From assembly GCA_018389105.1 (NCBI GenBank), contig JACATO010002135.1, positions 620,001 through 684,000 of the forward strand: DNA of 64,000 bases, given 5' to 3'. Shown here piece by piece: positions 1 through 12,000 of this stretch (position 1 is its first letter; every line of letters begins with the position of its first letter). The notes beneath the pieces were generated by a model. It was not told the origin of the DNA. It saw only the letters and a program-made list of their open reading frames with translations, and searched no databases. Both the position numbers and the translations under genes were made by a program. The stretch is from Nautilus pompilius. Its lineage: Eukaryota > Mollusca > Cephalopoda > Nautilida > Nautilidae.

Positions 1-779
1 TTACTTTCTAATGCCCTTCAAGCTAGAAGTTTAACTTTGCCAAGAGCTGAAAAACTAATAAAAAGGTCCATTAAGGCATTTGAAATGCTCAAAGAAAGTA
101 AGGGAACCTTTGAAAAGGAAATTGATTTCAGAGTTGCTTCAAATGCCTTTAAAGATATTCGGTTTGTTGAAAACAACAAAGTTGTTAGCCTTCCTTGTCA
201 AAAGCTACTGGAGGCAGTGATAGAAAATATGAAAAACAGGTTGATGGACTGTGATCATTTAACATCAAAGAACAATGTGAACAAGGAAATGACAAAATTT
301 ATGAGCTGATAAACTTGCTTGAGCCAAATTTGTGGAACATTGAGGAAGTTGTTGTACCCTGGAAAGCTGCAGAAGAAAAACTGAGTGAATTCAGTGAAGT
401 TTTCCATCATGAAATCAGCATTAATGATTTCCATGACTATGTGGAAAATGTCCTACAAAATTCCCACAACCCTGCGATTCCTCAAAGTGTACAAAAGGCT
501 AAAAATATTGTCAGTACTATTGCTGTCAGTTCTGCAGAGGCAGAAAGAGGGTTTTCAAGAATGAATATTATATATTCAGATAAAAGAGGCCGCCTTACAG
601 TTGAGAATGTAGCAAACCTTATGACAATTAATCTGATTGGCCTCCCATCGGACTCATGGATGCCACTCCTTCAGTCAAAACATGGCTTAGAAAAAACCAC
701 TCTGCTGATGACAACAGGGTCAAACAAAAGAAAGCTAAAGACAATGATGACAATCAAGTGGCTATTTGGAAATCTCTAA
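1..779 (+). pseudogene. hAT-family transposase relic (C-terminal part), frameshifted, truncated by the window edge
   Basis: An open frame runs from base 1 (no start visible, so it began upstream) to a stop at 307-309. The reading continues in another frame from about 290 to the stop at 777-779. The two parts join through one single-base frameshift near 288-295. The second part carries the hAT C-terminal dimerisation signature, with SSAEAERGFSRMN followed by a KRGRL block. The layout resembles KIAA1586/ZBED-like proteins, which derive from hAT transposases. Known of the family: this domain mediates transposase dimerisation. Inference: a fairly young but inactivated copy, since only one lesion is seen in 780 bases. 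No terminal inverted repeat was identified on the right, although AT-rich sequence with AATAAA-like signals follows at about 805. It may lie in an intron of a gene transcribed leftwards from the CpG island at 1.2-2.4 kb. Confidence 0.75.
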
Positions 780-1179
780 AGTGAAAGATTACAAATGTTA
801 AATTAATAAAAGACTCAGGTAAAGAATTTTTGTTATTTTTTTTTTGCCAAAATGGTAACATTCAATGGAACTGCAGCAAACACTAAAGTATTTTTATTTT
901 TACCTGGCTCGAGAAAACTGGAGAATACAAAATCATAAAACTTATAAACAGTAATATGTACAATTAATAATAATAGTAGTAATAATTGAAAAAGCACAAA
1001 CAATCAAACACGTATATACATAGATATGTCTTTGTATTAGTTAGTTCATTAACTATATAGTCTAATATAGAGTCTCTTCGATGTTAGTATAGTGATGCTT
1101 TAGCCGTCGTTTAGACATTTTTTTTTTTTTTAAGTTGGGAAATAATTATAAGTAGTAACTTGGTTTTGCTAAACTGTAG
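780..1179. other. AT-rich spacer, nothing recognised
   Basis: Low-complexity AT-rich sequence with short T runs lies between the hAT relic and the GC-rich island. No gene, RNA or repeat boundary was recognised. Confidence 0.5.
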
Positions 1180-2450
1180 AAGGCGGCAGGTCAGAGATCG
1201 ATCAGCCTCTGGACCCATATGGGGCCAAACCGACGACACGCTTTTTGTGAGAGAGAGAGAGAGAGATCATCAGTTACTCTAGTAGACTCTCTCTCTCTCC
1301 CCCGCGCAAGATGGAGCAGTATTGTTGCCCTCTCTCGGGGCCCGGGGAACGGTGACAGAAACTTCTCTCGATGCAGAGGGGTGTTTCGGACCCAACCCCC
1401 GTCGGCAATGATGTCATGGGTCAGCCGCCCGGGCCCATTTAATGACGACATCAATACAGCAAAGCTCCCGTGGGGGGAAGGGGAGAGAGAGACACCCCCA
1501 CCCCCGAAGCCCTGGCTAACCGCTTGACGCCTTTCTCACTACGACCGGTCTAGAGCAGAGACGTGCGGGCGACTCGTCCCTTCACTTGGGGGTGGGGTGG
1601 GGCGGCCATTGGTAGGACTAACTTCCATACAATAACAATGGACGCGGAGACACGAAGCGGGCAAGATGTGGTGAGCGGGATGGCGCCGATCGACCGACTC
1701 GGGTGCTACCGCCAAAATAAACCATCGGGAGGAGGATATTGGGGTGGGGGAGACGATAATAATAATAATAATAATAATTAGGCGGGGGGAGGGGGAAGCG
1801 AGATATCTGCGAAAGGCAATAATAAAGCGGGGGGGTGGTGGCGCTAACGTGTAGCTGTCGCTTTCCGCATACGGAATGGATGGCACTTTTGAGGGCGGCA
1901 GGGATGTATGCTTCAACTGTATCTTCTTACCCCTCGGATGGCCCAGTAACCCAAGCAAGGCGGGGCCGCTTGAGACTTCGGCATTACACCCACAAATATC
2001 GAATGACGCAATGAGAGAGAGAGTCGGCGTCGTCGCCGCCAGCTCCGCCCTCTGGCGGTCAACGGGTCGTTAGCGCACCTTACCTGGTAGGAAGGTAGAC
2101 GTTACAATGCGCGCGCGCGCGCTGGCACCTTACAGGTGGGCGGTCCACAGAAACAAGAAGTAGAGGATGTCGTTTCGGCGTATTATTTAAAAGTGGAAAC
2201 GGCTGGCTGACCGCATCCACAGCTCCGTCGGAAGGGATGGATGTCGAGGGGAGAGAACTCGGATCGAGTGCCCTAACTGCGCGGAAACCTATATGATTTA
2301 TAGCTCTTTCGTAGATGGGGGGGGGGGCCGTGGCACACCTGTACCTAGGTGATCTGCTTATAGCGCATATTAGGCCATCAAGAGCATCAGTTAGACCCCA
2401 CGGGTAGAGGGGGTGAGCCTCTCCCCCTTGTAAAAGATTTAATGCCACCA
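1180..2450. promoter_or_regulatory. GC/CpG-rich island, candidate promoter of an unseen gene
   Basis: Base composition changes sharply from AT-rich to GC-rich, with many CpG dinucleotides, G runs, GA-rich tracts, a (CG)n run near 2108-2121 and an (AAT)n run at about 1756-1780. The other two GC-rich stretches of the window sit at the 5' ends of ARL8 and RBM17, so by analogy this may be a promoter. On the minus strand a strong donor-like sequence (CAG then GTAAGG) would end an exon at 2084, which suggests a non-coding first exon of a gene running left out of the window. Several ORFs of 60-140 codons here look like GC-composition artefacts: they have no recognisable domain and include microsatellite-encoded Asn runs. 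Confidence 0.45.
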
Positions 2451-5400
2451 CAAAAATTAAAACCCAGTAAATATATAAACTTGAAACAAGGGGTGAATGA
2501 AATCAAATGCAGCACAGCAGCATGTCTACTTGAAGGGTAGAGAGATTTAATACACTGGTTCCCAGTTGTGGAGAGAGACAGACAAACAAGCCAATTGCAG
2601 AAACGTAACAATAAATACAATTGACTTAGCTATAGTTCTGTTTAGGGAAAACTGAAAATTAGATCATAGCCGCACACTGCAAAAGCAGTGCCAATACATC
2701 CCTGAGTTTCTGCTGGTTAGGGACCTAAGCGAGGTAGGAGGGCACTGCATTACAGTATCGTTCTGGCGCTGCAACCATGAGAATGTCATACTCATCTCTC
2801 TTGTTATTTATAGAGAGATAATTACAAAGACTTATTATGGGGAGGTTATTAAACTCATGGAAGTGTCAGAAACATTGGGATTAAAAGATAAATTCCTTTA
2901 GGCTTTTAACCCTTCCCTGAATAAAGTCCCTAAAGGGGACAGGGAGGATTGATATAACTTGTCAATTATCTGAGAATGGATGAATGGAGCTGGCACTAAA
3001 GGTGTACAGTAGTCATCTTTTCTGGGATCCATGCCTCACCCAGCAGCTGCAGCAGTACACTATCCAGATGAGAGAGTAAATAGATAAATGAAAGAAAACA
3101 TTTAAAAAAATCAAAAGTCTATATAAAGCAAGTTTATTGTGCTATGTACATCAATAATATTACCACCATTAGTATAAACTTCACCACTGGCAGATTGCAC
3201 TTGTGCAGTAGAAAAACAACAACGACAACTTTGTACTGCCAGTTCCATCAACCTGAAAGCCGGCCATATTTAAAATTTCATGCTATTCTAAGATACAATG
3301 ATAATCTCTCTAAGAATAATAATAATAATTTTTTTGAAAAAACTATCAGTGAAGGAAAATTTATCTTCAGCCAGTTCAGTGCATTTTACAGCCGTAAAAA
3401 CTTCAACAATTTTTTATCAAGAAAAACAGCATGTAAGTTCTGAGAGACTGGGCTTCTCATCCTGGCAAGCAACAATGACATAAGTCATACTGGTGCTTTC
3501 TGTACCACAAACTCATTATGGGCAGGCATTCCGATAAAACTTGGATACCGTTACAGTGATGCTATTCCAGGCAGGTTTCATTTGAACAATGTCCATAGCA
3601 TAGCACAAGACTGAAAAAATATTTATTAAATAGCTGCTGAAAATCGCCCAGTCTTGCCATTCCATGCACCTTTCCTTCATAAAAATACATGTATTAAACG
3701 CCCATGTTGAAAAGTATGGAAATGCAGATGAACAATAAAAAGGTAACTAGAACTTTCATGAAAGCATTCACTGATTTGGCCAAGATTTGTTTTCCCTTTT
3801 TTATTAATCTCTAATGTGAAGGTGGTTCTAATAAATGCCCATCTGGATTAGTAAATAAGTGCAATTAGAATTTTTAGGGAAGAACTATTTTTAAGTTTCC
3901 TTTTCACTGTGTCTCAAAATTAATGAGAGAGTCTTACTCTGTGTAGCTAATTTGCATTTAGAATCTTAGGATACACAAGTTTGTAGTATACAGATACACT
4001 TTAGATTCAAGGAAACAGCGTAAGATGTTCTAGCTCTGAAATTCATATTATGTCACAACCTTTTTATCCTTTAAAGAATTTAGGGATTAAATGGCTGGCA
4101 TTCTTAGAAGTGCAGTGATTGCGCATACACTCTTCTGCAACCAGATAAAAATTAAAAGGTTCTTCCACTGATTACTACCAAGTGTCACACAATGCGCTTT
4201 GCTGAATTAAAGCAGGAAATGGTATGAGGTAGGAAAGGTGGTTCTTTCAGTCGGTAATTGAGAGAGCCAACCCCTTCTCAAAATAACATGGTCAGAATCC
4301 TTTTTGACTTAGTATATTTGAAAAATAAACAAGCTAAATATTATCAAAGTGATGCACGAGGAGGAACTATCAAACTTTGGTGCATCTCTTGGCATTCAAC
4401 AACCATTAGCCAAGTTTTACTAGAGCTGACCTGTAGTATGGCAACTTCCATAGCACCCTACCACAGAAAGAGAGTTTTAACTATGAGCAGCCCAAAACTC
4501 ATTTCATACATATGCCATTAAATGAAGAAAATAAGCTTTAATTACAATGCTGTCTTCTTTAATTCAGATGCCAACCTGTAGTTTCCTACTATACAGTTAT
4601 GTTTGTCAGTCATTTGGAAAACTTATAACATTCACCATCAAGAAGTGAAAGTAGTTAGCTCAGTTGCAACCATGAGATCATTGAAGAAACTTTTGTGGAA
4701 AAATACTACAATTTTTTTTTTGCTTTACATTACCTATATCATACAAACCTCTCACCAGTCATTTTCTTTCATGCGAGAAATGGTCAGTATTACATGCTTA
4801 ATCCAAATGGAGCATAAAATAGACGGGAGAGAGACAAAATTAACGCAAAGCGAGCTACTAGAATAGAAATCAAAATCTCTTTCAAATGTATAGCAGCCAT
4901 CTTTAAAAATTAAAGTTTACCAAAAGAAATGAGGCGCTTGAAACAGAATATCAAAACAGCAGTTAAACATTTCTAGAAAATATGTTTAGATTTTTGTTCA
5001 ATTTAATTATAGCTGATCTACAAGGACAATAGGAATGGCAATCATTTGTTAAGTCGTCTGTTTGTATGAAATTTAAAATTTCATTCATTCATGAAAATTA
5101 CAGGGACCAACCAACTTCCTGATGTGCACACATCATTTTGACTATAAAATGACAGTTCTAACTTTAAATATAAATAACTCTAAGCAAAGTCCTTATTCAC
5201 CATCCTTTCTGTATAGAAAGGTTCTAGGTACAAATCAACCCCCTGATATATATATATATATATGTATGTATATATTATTTTCTAACAAAGGATTAATTCA
5301 GTCATTGTAAGTCTGACTGTCATAAGGAAGGCGAAGAGAGCTAGGTATAGAACATGTCTAGGTAGAAAATTTAATACTTAAAGGTTTCAAACAGATAGGA

Positions 5401-5769
5401 ACACCCAAGACCAGTTTAAATGCATAAAGAGATTGGTTTTAAATGAATTGGCCCAAAACAGAAAATTTCTCAAATGTTTTCTGCTAGCAAGAATCCTAAG
5501 TATCCATTGAAATTTCAACTGCTCTGTCCTTAACCATTAAAATTCTGCAGCAATTCATCTTGAACAACAGTACTTGGTGAAAAATTTCACAGACAATCCA
5601 AATGTGGTACTACAAGGACTCCATCTAACAACTGAACCTGCTCCATAGTTGTACTTAAATATTCGTGTGCATATATAAGTAAAAACTCACTTGTACAAGA
5701 GCACTACATGTATTTAACCCACAGAAGAGCTGCAGAGGAGGGAGCTGTATCTAAAGCTCATTTTAACTT

Positions 5770-5850
5770 TATAAAGTGTTTTTCCGATGTAGAGTCTATG
5801 AGTGGCCAAAAAAGGGAAGAGGGTGGCTGTATTCTTCAGAGACTGTACAA
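5770..5850 (+). repeat. dispersed repeat, copy 1
   Basis: About 75-80 bases align by eye with 58835-58905. They share the order: ATGAG then GGCC or CAGCC, an A-rich tract, GGGTGGCTGTA and TCTACAGAG or a close variant. The family is not identified; it is probably an old interspersed element. Confidence 0.5.
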
Positions 5851-6012
5851 TAAAGTTAAAATTATCCAGAAAAAGTGTCTTCAATCAGGGTCTTTTGGTT
5901 GTCACAATTTCCCAAATCAAAATTTTACTATTCAATATGGGGATCAGTCCCATTTGAGTCTGATAAAACCAATCATAGAAAAAACATCATTAAATTCAAT
6001 GCTTTTTTCTTT

Positions 6013-6023
6013 AAAAAAAAAAA

Positions 6024-6056
<33 letters not shown>

Positions 6057-6059
6057 TAT
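6013..6059. repeat. poly-A / (TA)n / (CA)n microsatellite
   Basis: A run of A, then alternating TA, then CA dinucleotides, read directly. Confidence 0.9.
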
Positions 6060-8953
6060 GCTTACCATGGAATAGTTACAAGTGAAGTCTAATTAGCATT
6101 TTTTCTTAAAAGCAAAAGGTAGAATTCCATCAACAGAGTATCCTTATAATACTGAGTAAGAAAATATCCAGATGCCCTAAAGAAAATAGCTGAGGTAGGG
6201 TCCAGATTTGTTTTTTACAGTTGTGATTATGTATTTTACAAGACATCTTAATACTGTACAGAAGACTAACAACAATAGATATCAGATTATACCTCTAAAC
6301 AAGAGTAGATCTAAAAACTAATTTAACTAATATTTATAAGCCAAGTGCAGATGTTATCTACAGCCACTCCAAATTATAAAGTTATAGTCCAAAATTTAAA
6401 TTATGCTCCTCCTCTGTAAAAAGTATTTTAAAAGGGTTAGAGTATAGAATGGAGAATGTTTATCTATTTTTCTGTGGATATAAACATTTTTTTTGTATGA
6501 CTTTGTATTTAAGCTAGCCACAACAGCAAGTTAACATGTTAGTAGTGACACAAAACACTGTACAAATGAAAGCTTTTTCTCTTTAATTTAATTTCTCAAA
6601 TCATTAATGCCCACAAATGTCCTTTCATTTTTTTTTTATAGTTATCTTCCTTATGACAAATAAACTCCATCATTACATAAAGCGTGGGAGATAGCTTTTT
6701 TTTCTACAAATGCTTAGTTTCCTAAAAAATAATAAAATTTAAATTTCAGGGTCTGTCCCTAAATTTCATCTCAGAATCAATCTAACAGCAAGTTATTAAA
6801 AATTATAGAATCCCTGCTAGATAGTTTTTTTTATGCTGCAGCTTGGAAAAAGAACCTACAAAGCTATTCCACTCTCCACTTCCCATCACAAAAATGTCCA
6901 CCAATAGTGAGTATATACCATCTCTTTATCAGCCAATTAGACCAGGCAGATAAGAGATGAACAAATACCAGTCTAACTCATTCCAAATAAGCAAAATGTT
7001 TTTATTCCCCTTACTGATCCAATTCCATTTTATTATTAAAATAAAAACTGCATTGCTTCCATTACAGAATATGATTATTCATTCCTAACATTGTATTAGT
7101 TTCATTTGCAATAAAAGATTGAACAATCTACATACGTATTTCAAAGTCAACATTAACTTTTTACATAAGATGAAGCTGAGCATGAAGTTTTTTTTAAAAA
7201 ATATTTTGACCTTAATAATAATAATACAAATCATTCCAATTTTTCATATTTTATTCATCAGAAAGTTGACCGTATACACGGCCAAAATGTATAGTGAGTT
7301 GGGCAGTTGAAAGACACATAAGAGCGACAAGGTTCATTAGCAAGATGAAACACTTCAGCCTCTCAGGGCCAAGCTATGGTAAATGTTCTCTCCCACATTT
7401 AATAATCCAAATATTTTAATTTTGATACAATCAATAAAAGCTTCATCTCTAGAATTACAATGTGAAACAGTTATGCAAGAAACTATTTTATTATAAAAGA
7501 AAAAAAAATCCATTCTTACTTTACAGCAGTATAATAAAACCTGCTAAATATTGCCATTAATATTGATCTATGGGAAGGGGGTTAATCACCACCAATTTAC
7601 AAAACTCTGGACAACATTTTTTTTCTCCTCCTTTCATCTATTTTGTAAGGCATATTAGCAAAAAAAGAAATATTACCATTCAGAGAAAACAGCTTACTGA
7701 AAGCTGCTTCTAATAACAGAAGAGTTTCTCCTCCTTTGGAGCAACCTTTATTTTAAACTGACTGAACACAATCTTCAAAAACTACAGTAAGCTTAGCCAG
7801 GATCATTTCCAACTCAACAACATGAGCAGAATTTTAAAATGTACTGTTTATTGCTGACTAGCCTTGTATAATCAAGACTGAAACAAATTTTCTTTTCCTC
7901 ATGATTATGGCTTTTACTGTACTCCCTTAATATAGTGTGCTTCAAAAAGTAGTTGGGATCCATTCTGCAGGGGGTTAGTAAGTAGAACAAATCCTTGAGA
8001 GCAGCACAGACAAGAGTTGGCCTAAATGCAATTACATGAAATGGGAGTTTAAGAGGTACATGGAAAATGGAAGGTGATGTTAGACAGTCATGTCACATCT
8101 AGAGGTTTGTTCACACATGCTGCACAAAAAGGACGATTAGATGAGACAGGTTCTCTCTTCAAATACCAATGTTTTAGAACAGAAAAAAGAAACAAAAAGA
8201 ATGCGGATTTTTGTGTGTGTGTGTGGGGGGGGGTCCTACTTTAAAAACAAAAAAACCAACCAACCAGTCACATTATCAACATTAAATTATCCAGTGTTAA
8301 CTTTAAAAGTAAATTTCAACTGACCTGTCATACTTGCTTTGGTTTTGTCTGCTAATCAAATTATTAACTATCAATCAGAACAATAAATCATACATACTCA
8401 CATCGCTGCTTAATAAATAGATGGAATATCACTGTAGAAGCTGAGTAGTTGTGCAATCTTTTTTTTTTCTTGCCATTTATCATAACAATCGTCATGAGTA
8501 TTAACATTTAAAGAATAAGTTAAGTATAAACAATACATTCCCACACCTGTGTGTGTGTGCCCATGCATGTGATGTGTGTATGTGTGTGAGAGAGAGAGAG
8601 AGAGAGCCCAAGCTAATTTTACAAAATATGCACTAAACATTATCACTAATCAGTTCCCAGTTTATGGTGAATGCTTCAGTATCAAATACCATATTCTGGG
8701 TGCTGATTAGTTACACTACTTAAATACTAAAAAAAAATAAAAAGGAAAATTTAAAAAAAAAAGAAAAAAGCATTTTCAGATTTTCAAAATTAACAAAAAC
8801 TCCAGCCAACAAATGATCCACTAAAGACGCGGCTGCAGACTCCGATGTTCAGAGAAGACAGATGGGAGAACTGAACAGCCAGTCACAAATCTTTTTTTTT
8901 TCAGTGTTGTCAAATTACATGAGGAAAATAAGAGAAAAATATACTGTGCTACC

Positions 8954-9000
8954 CTAACGTCCGGATTTTGAATGCTGAACCAACCACTGCAGGGTAATAT
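8954..9000 (-). CDS. ARL8: ARL8 coding exon 6 (residues 171-185 and stop)
   Basis: Starts after TTTTTCAG. Encodes [14 protein letters not shown] then TAG at 8954-8956. This matches the family C-terminus. Confidence 0.96.
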
Positions 9001-12000
9001 CTGAAAAACAAATGTATTCACAAAATAATTTAAATGCTAGTAATAGCAAAACAGTAGAGTTACATATGAATAAAGAAAGATTGGCCAACGGTAAACAGAC
9101 AGGTACACACACTGAGGGAGAGAGGAACAAAGACAAACTATAAAAATAAATGAATAGGAAAGACTTAATCCACATGAATGTTAGAAACGAATAAAACAGC
9201 TCATTTAATAGCTTTAAGGACCTCATTTCCTCCATCCCAACATCTCCATTATAAATTTACGTGGCGGCGGTCTGGATAACATCGCTGAAACTGAGATAAG
9301 GGCTTGCCAAACCCGTTGTAAAACAACCACCTTGATTTGTTGATAGCAATTAATTTTTTTATTACATTAACTTAACCTGACTGATGCCAAAGCTTGAGAG
9401 AGTGTCTTTTAAATTGGTTTACTGTTAAAATAAGGCTGTGGGGAGAAAAAACAACAAACTATGATTAATAAAGCAGCTTTTTTTTTTTTTTTTTAAGGAA
9501 CCCTGAAAGTCTCATAGCCACTATCTGATTCAGGTGACAACGGGACTGTTTGATCTAGAGATCAGGAGAAGTGAGGAAACACAAAGACCAACCCTGCTAG
9601 CATTAAAGTTAAAGGAGAGATTTTAAAATGTAGATTACTATTTATGATTCAGTTTTAATGTTAAAATGACTAATCACAAATTATCAAATGCATACATAGA
9701 GTAGCGATCATTTGGAGCTCTTCTAAAGGGAAGGTAAAGCAGACAATGATGCTCGAATTCATACAAAAGCCCCATCACATAACTAACTGAGGATAGTGAT
9801 TTCAAAACCAAGACAAACATTACACACTGCACTATCTTGCACAACCATGGCATGCATGAAGTTGTTTGCAGCCTTTTTAATAGAAGAGCTCTGATATCAA
9901 ATTTGCAAAGTATCAGAGGTTTTAATTTTACTGAAGCTCTTGAAATTAATGATGTAGGTGAGTTATCCCATAAAAGTTTGTTTTGTTTTTTAGTAGACCC
10001 TTCAATGTCATTTTAGGTAATAAAAAAAAGACTAATTATCGGTATGCTTACATTTTTTGTAGTTTAGTGTATATAATTTCTCTATGTTTGAATGATAAAC
10101 CGAGGAAAACAAATTTTAACAGAGAAAAAGCATCTTTTTTTTTCTTTCAGAAAGTATAAATGTAAAAATACCAAGTAAACAAACAAAAAAAAAAAAAACC
10201 CGTTTCTTTGTTAGAGATTTATTTGTATGATTGTCTTAGTAATGAAACTACTTTTTAAGTCCAGATTTAAAGTTTAACTGAAATATTTACATGGTGCCAA
10301 GTTACGTGCCTCATCAAACTTTTCCATTCGCAACTCACCTATGTTCTCCTTTTCTTTACATGATATTGAATAGCAACAGATTTCCCTATCTTGAATAGCA
10401 GATAAATTCCTAGAAAAGAAAAGAAAAGAAAAATATTTCAGACAACCTGCAGTTCATAAATATAATTTATACAGCTTACAATTCATCTCACATCCAACTT
10501 CTTATACATAAAAATTAAAGCTGTTCACTCCAACTACTTTTTACAAAGCAAACTAACTGAACAGAAAGATGTAATGGATTGCAATGTTAAGATTAACAAA
10601 ATCATCAATGCAAAGGAATGTGCACTTCATCTGAAGCTAATAAAATGCCATGAAGAATTGAATGAAGAACAAGGTGTGAAAAGGAAGAAATTTTAGTTCT
10701 GTTACACATCTTCAGTTCATCTATACCTTGAATTATTCAGAAGGGACAGAGTAAAGGATATTCAAATATGAGGAGTTTAACAGATTCACTTAAATATTTC
10801 CAAGTTTTAAGCATTTAGAATATGCCATGCCAAACCAAACAATGACAATTATTAGATACTTAATTCCCAAACTAGAGCTGTTTCCTTGAGGACCTTTTGC
10901 ACATGTGGAGAGTAAGAAAGCCTGCTTAACTCATGATACAATGCATCAGCAATGACCACATTAGTTAATAACTAACATCTCTTGGAGATCAAACACAGAA
11001 GGCTCATCATGTGACAATTAGTTTTCACCAGTATCTTTGTACACAGATGCCTACAAGGGAGGCAACCCTGATGAGGAGTGTACCATGGCTGCCTACTAGG
11101 AAGCATTGCCAGACCTGTGACCACCCACACACACACAGACAGACAGAAGAGGAAAGAGAGAGACCCAGGTGGTTGGCTGGTGGGAAAGTTTGGCATATCT
11201 CACCAGCATGGTTTATTCTCACTTGCTCCTCTATTGGTATCGAACTTGGGCAAATGCATTTCATTTAGGCTTAGGTGTTTAACAAAAATACATAAGTTTG
11301 GCTAAACTGCTTGAGAAAACAGCCAAATCATTTCTGGTTTAAACTAAATCATCATCCATATGATTACGTAACAATGTGCACAAAAGGTTATTTATTCTAA
11401 TTAATTATAAAATAAAATCCAACAAAAACATCTGAAAATGTTTTTAAAATTCTTTCAGTCTGACACAGCAAAGCAAACTTATCTTTTACCTAAGAGGTCT
11501 TAACTACATGCCCATAATCGAAAGTAATAAAGTGTATTAGTAAGGCAACAGCCCAATGGTCTCCTTAAGCCAGCTTGTTCAGCAAATGAAATTCTAGGTT
11601 ACATTTTTAAAATGTACTTTTATTATATATTGTCATAATTTTCTTCTTGTCTTTGCACAATGGGAACATGTTCCGGACACGTGCAGATTAGCAATCATTT
11701 TACAAGAAAAGTTGTTTTCTTCTTTGATTTTCTCTCAATCTGATGCCCCAACTGCAAAGCTGTTGAAACTGTCAAGAGAACATCTAAAAATGCACCCAAA
11801 GACAGGCAAATCTGTTGGATGGTAGATGAATTTCTTTGGGGGAATGCTAAACAAACAGGTTTTGCTACCATGCACTCCATGGATAAATGCTTGTTTTTCA
11901 TGCTTTAGTTACTACACTGCGCCACACTTATAATGAATAAAAAATTACAACTATTACTTTCACAAATGACTGACCATGCAAGTGTCTAATCTCAGAGAGC

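Larger units (their letters stand above)
2451..8953. other. AT-rich region downstream of ARL8: probable 3' UTR then intergenic
   Basis: No coding region was recognised. The part next to the ARL8 stop at 8954 must include the ARL8 3' UTR (minus strand). Several TTTATT strings, which read AATAAA on the minus strand, could be poly(A) signals, among them 3133-3138, so the UTR end cannot be fixed. Also present are (TA)n and (CA)n microsatellites near 5250 and 6015-6059, GT/GA runs near 8210 and 8551-8607, and one copy of a dispersed repeat at about 5770-5850. Confidence 0.5.

Noticed and set aside
1191-2620. Several ORFs of 65-139 codons on both strands
   Set aside because: Overlapping frames in a GC-rich island, low complexity including microsatellite-encoded Asn and Ile runs, no recognisable domain.
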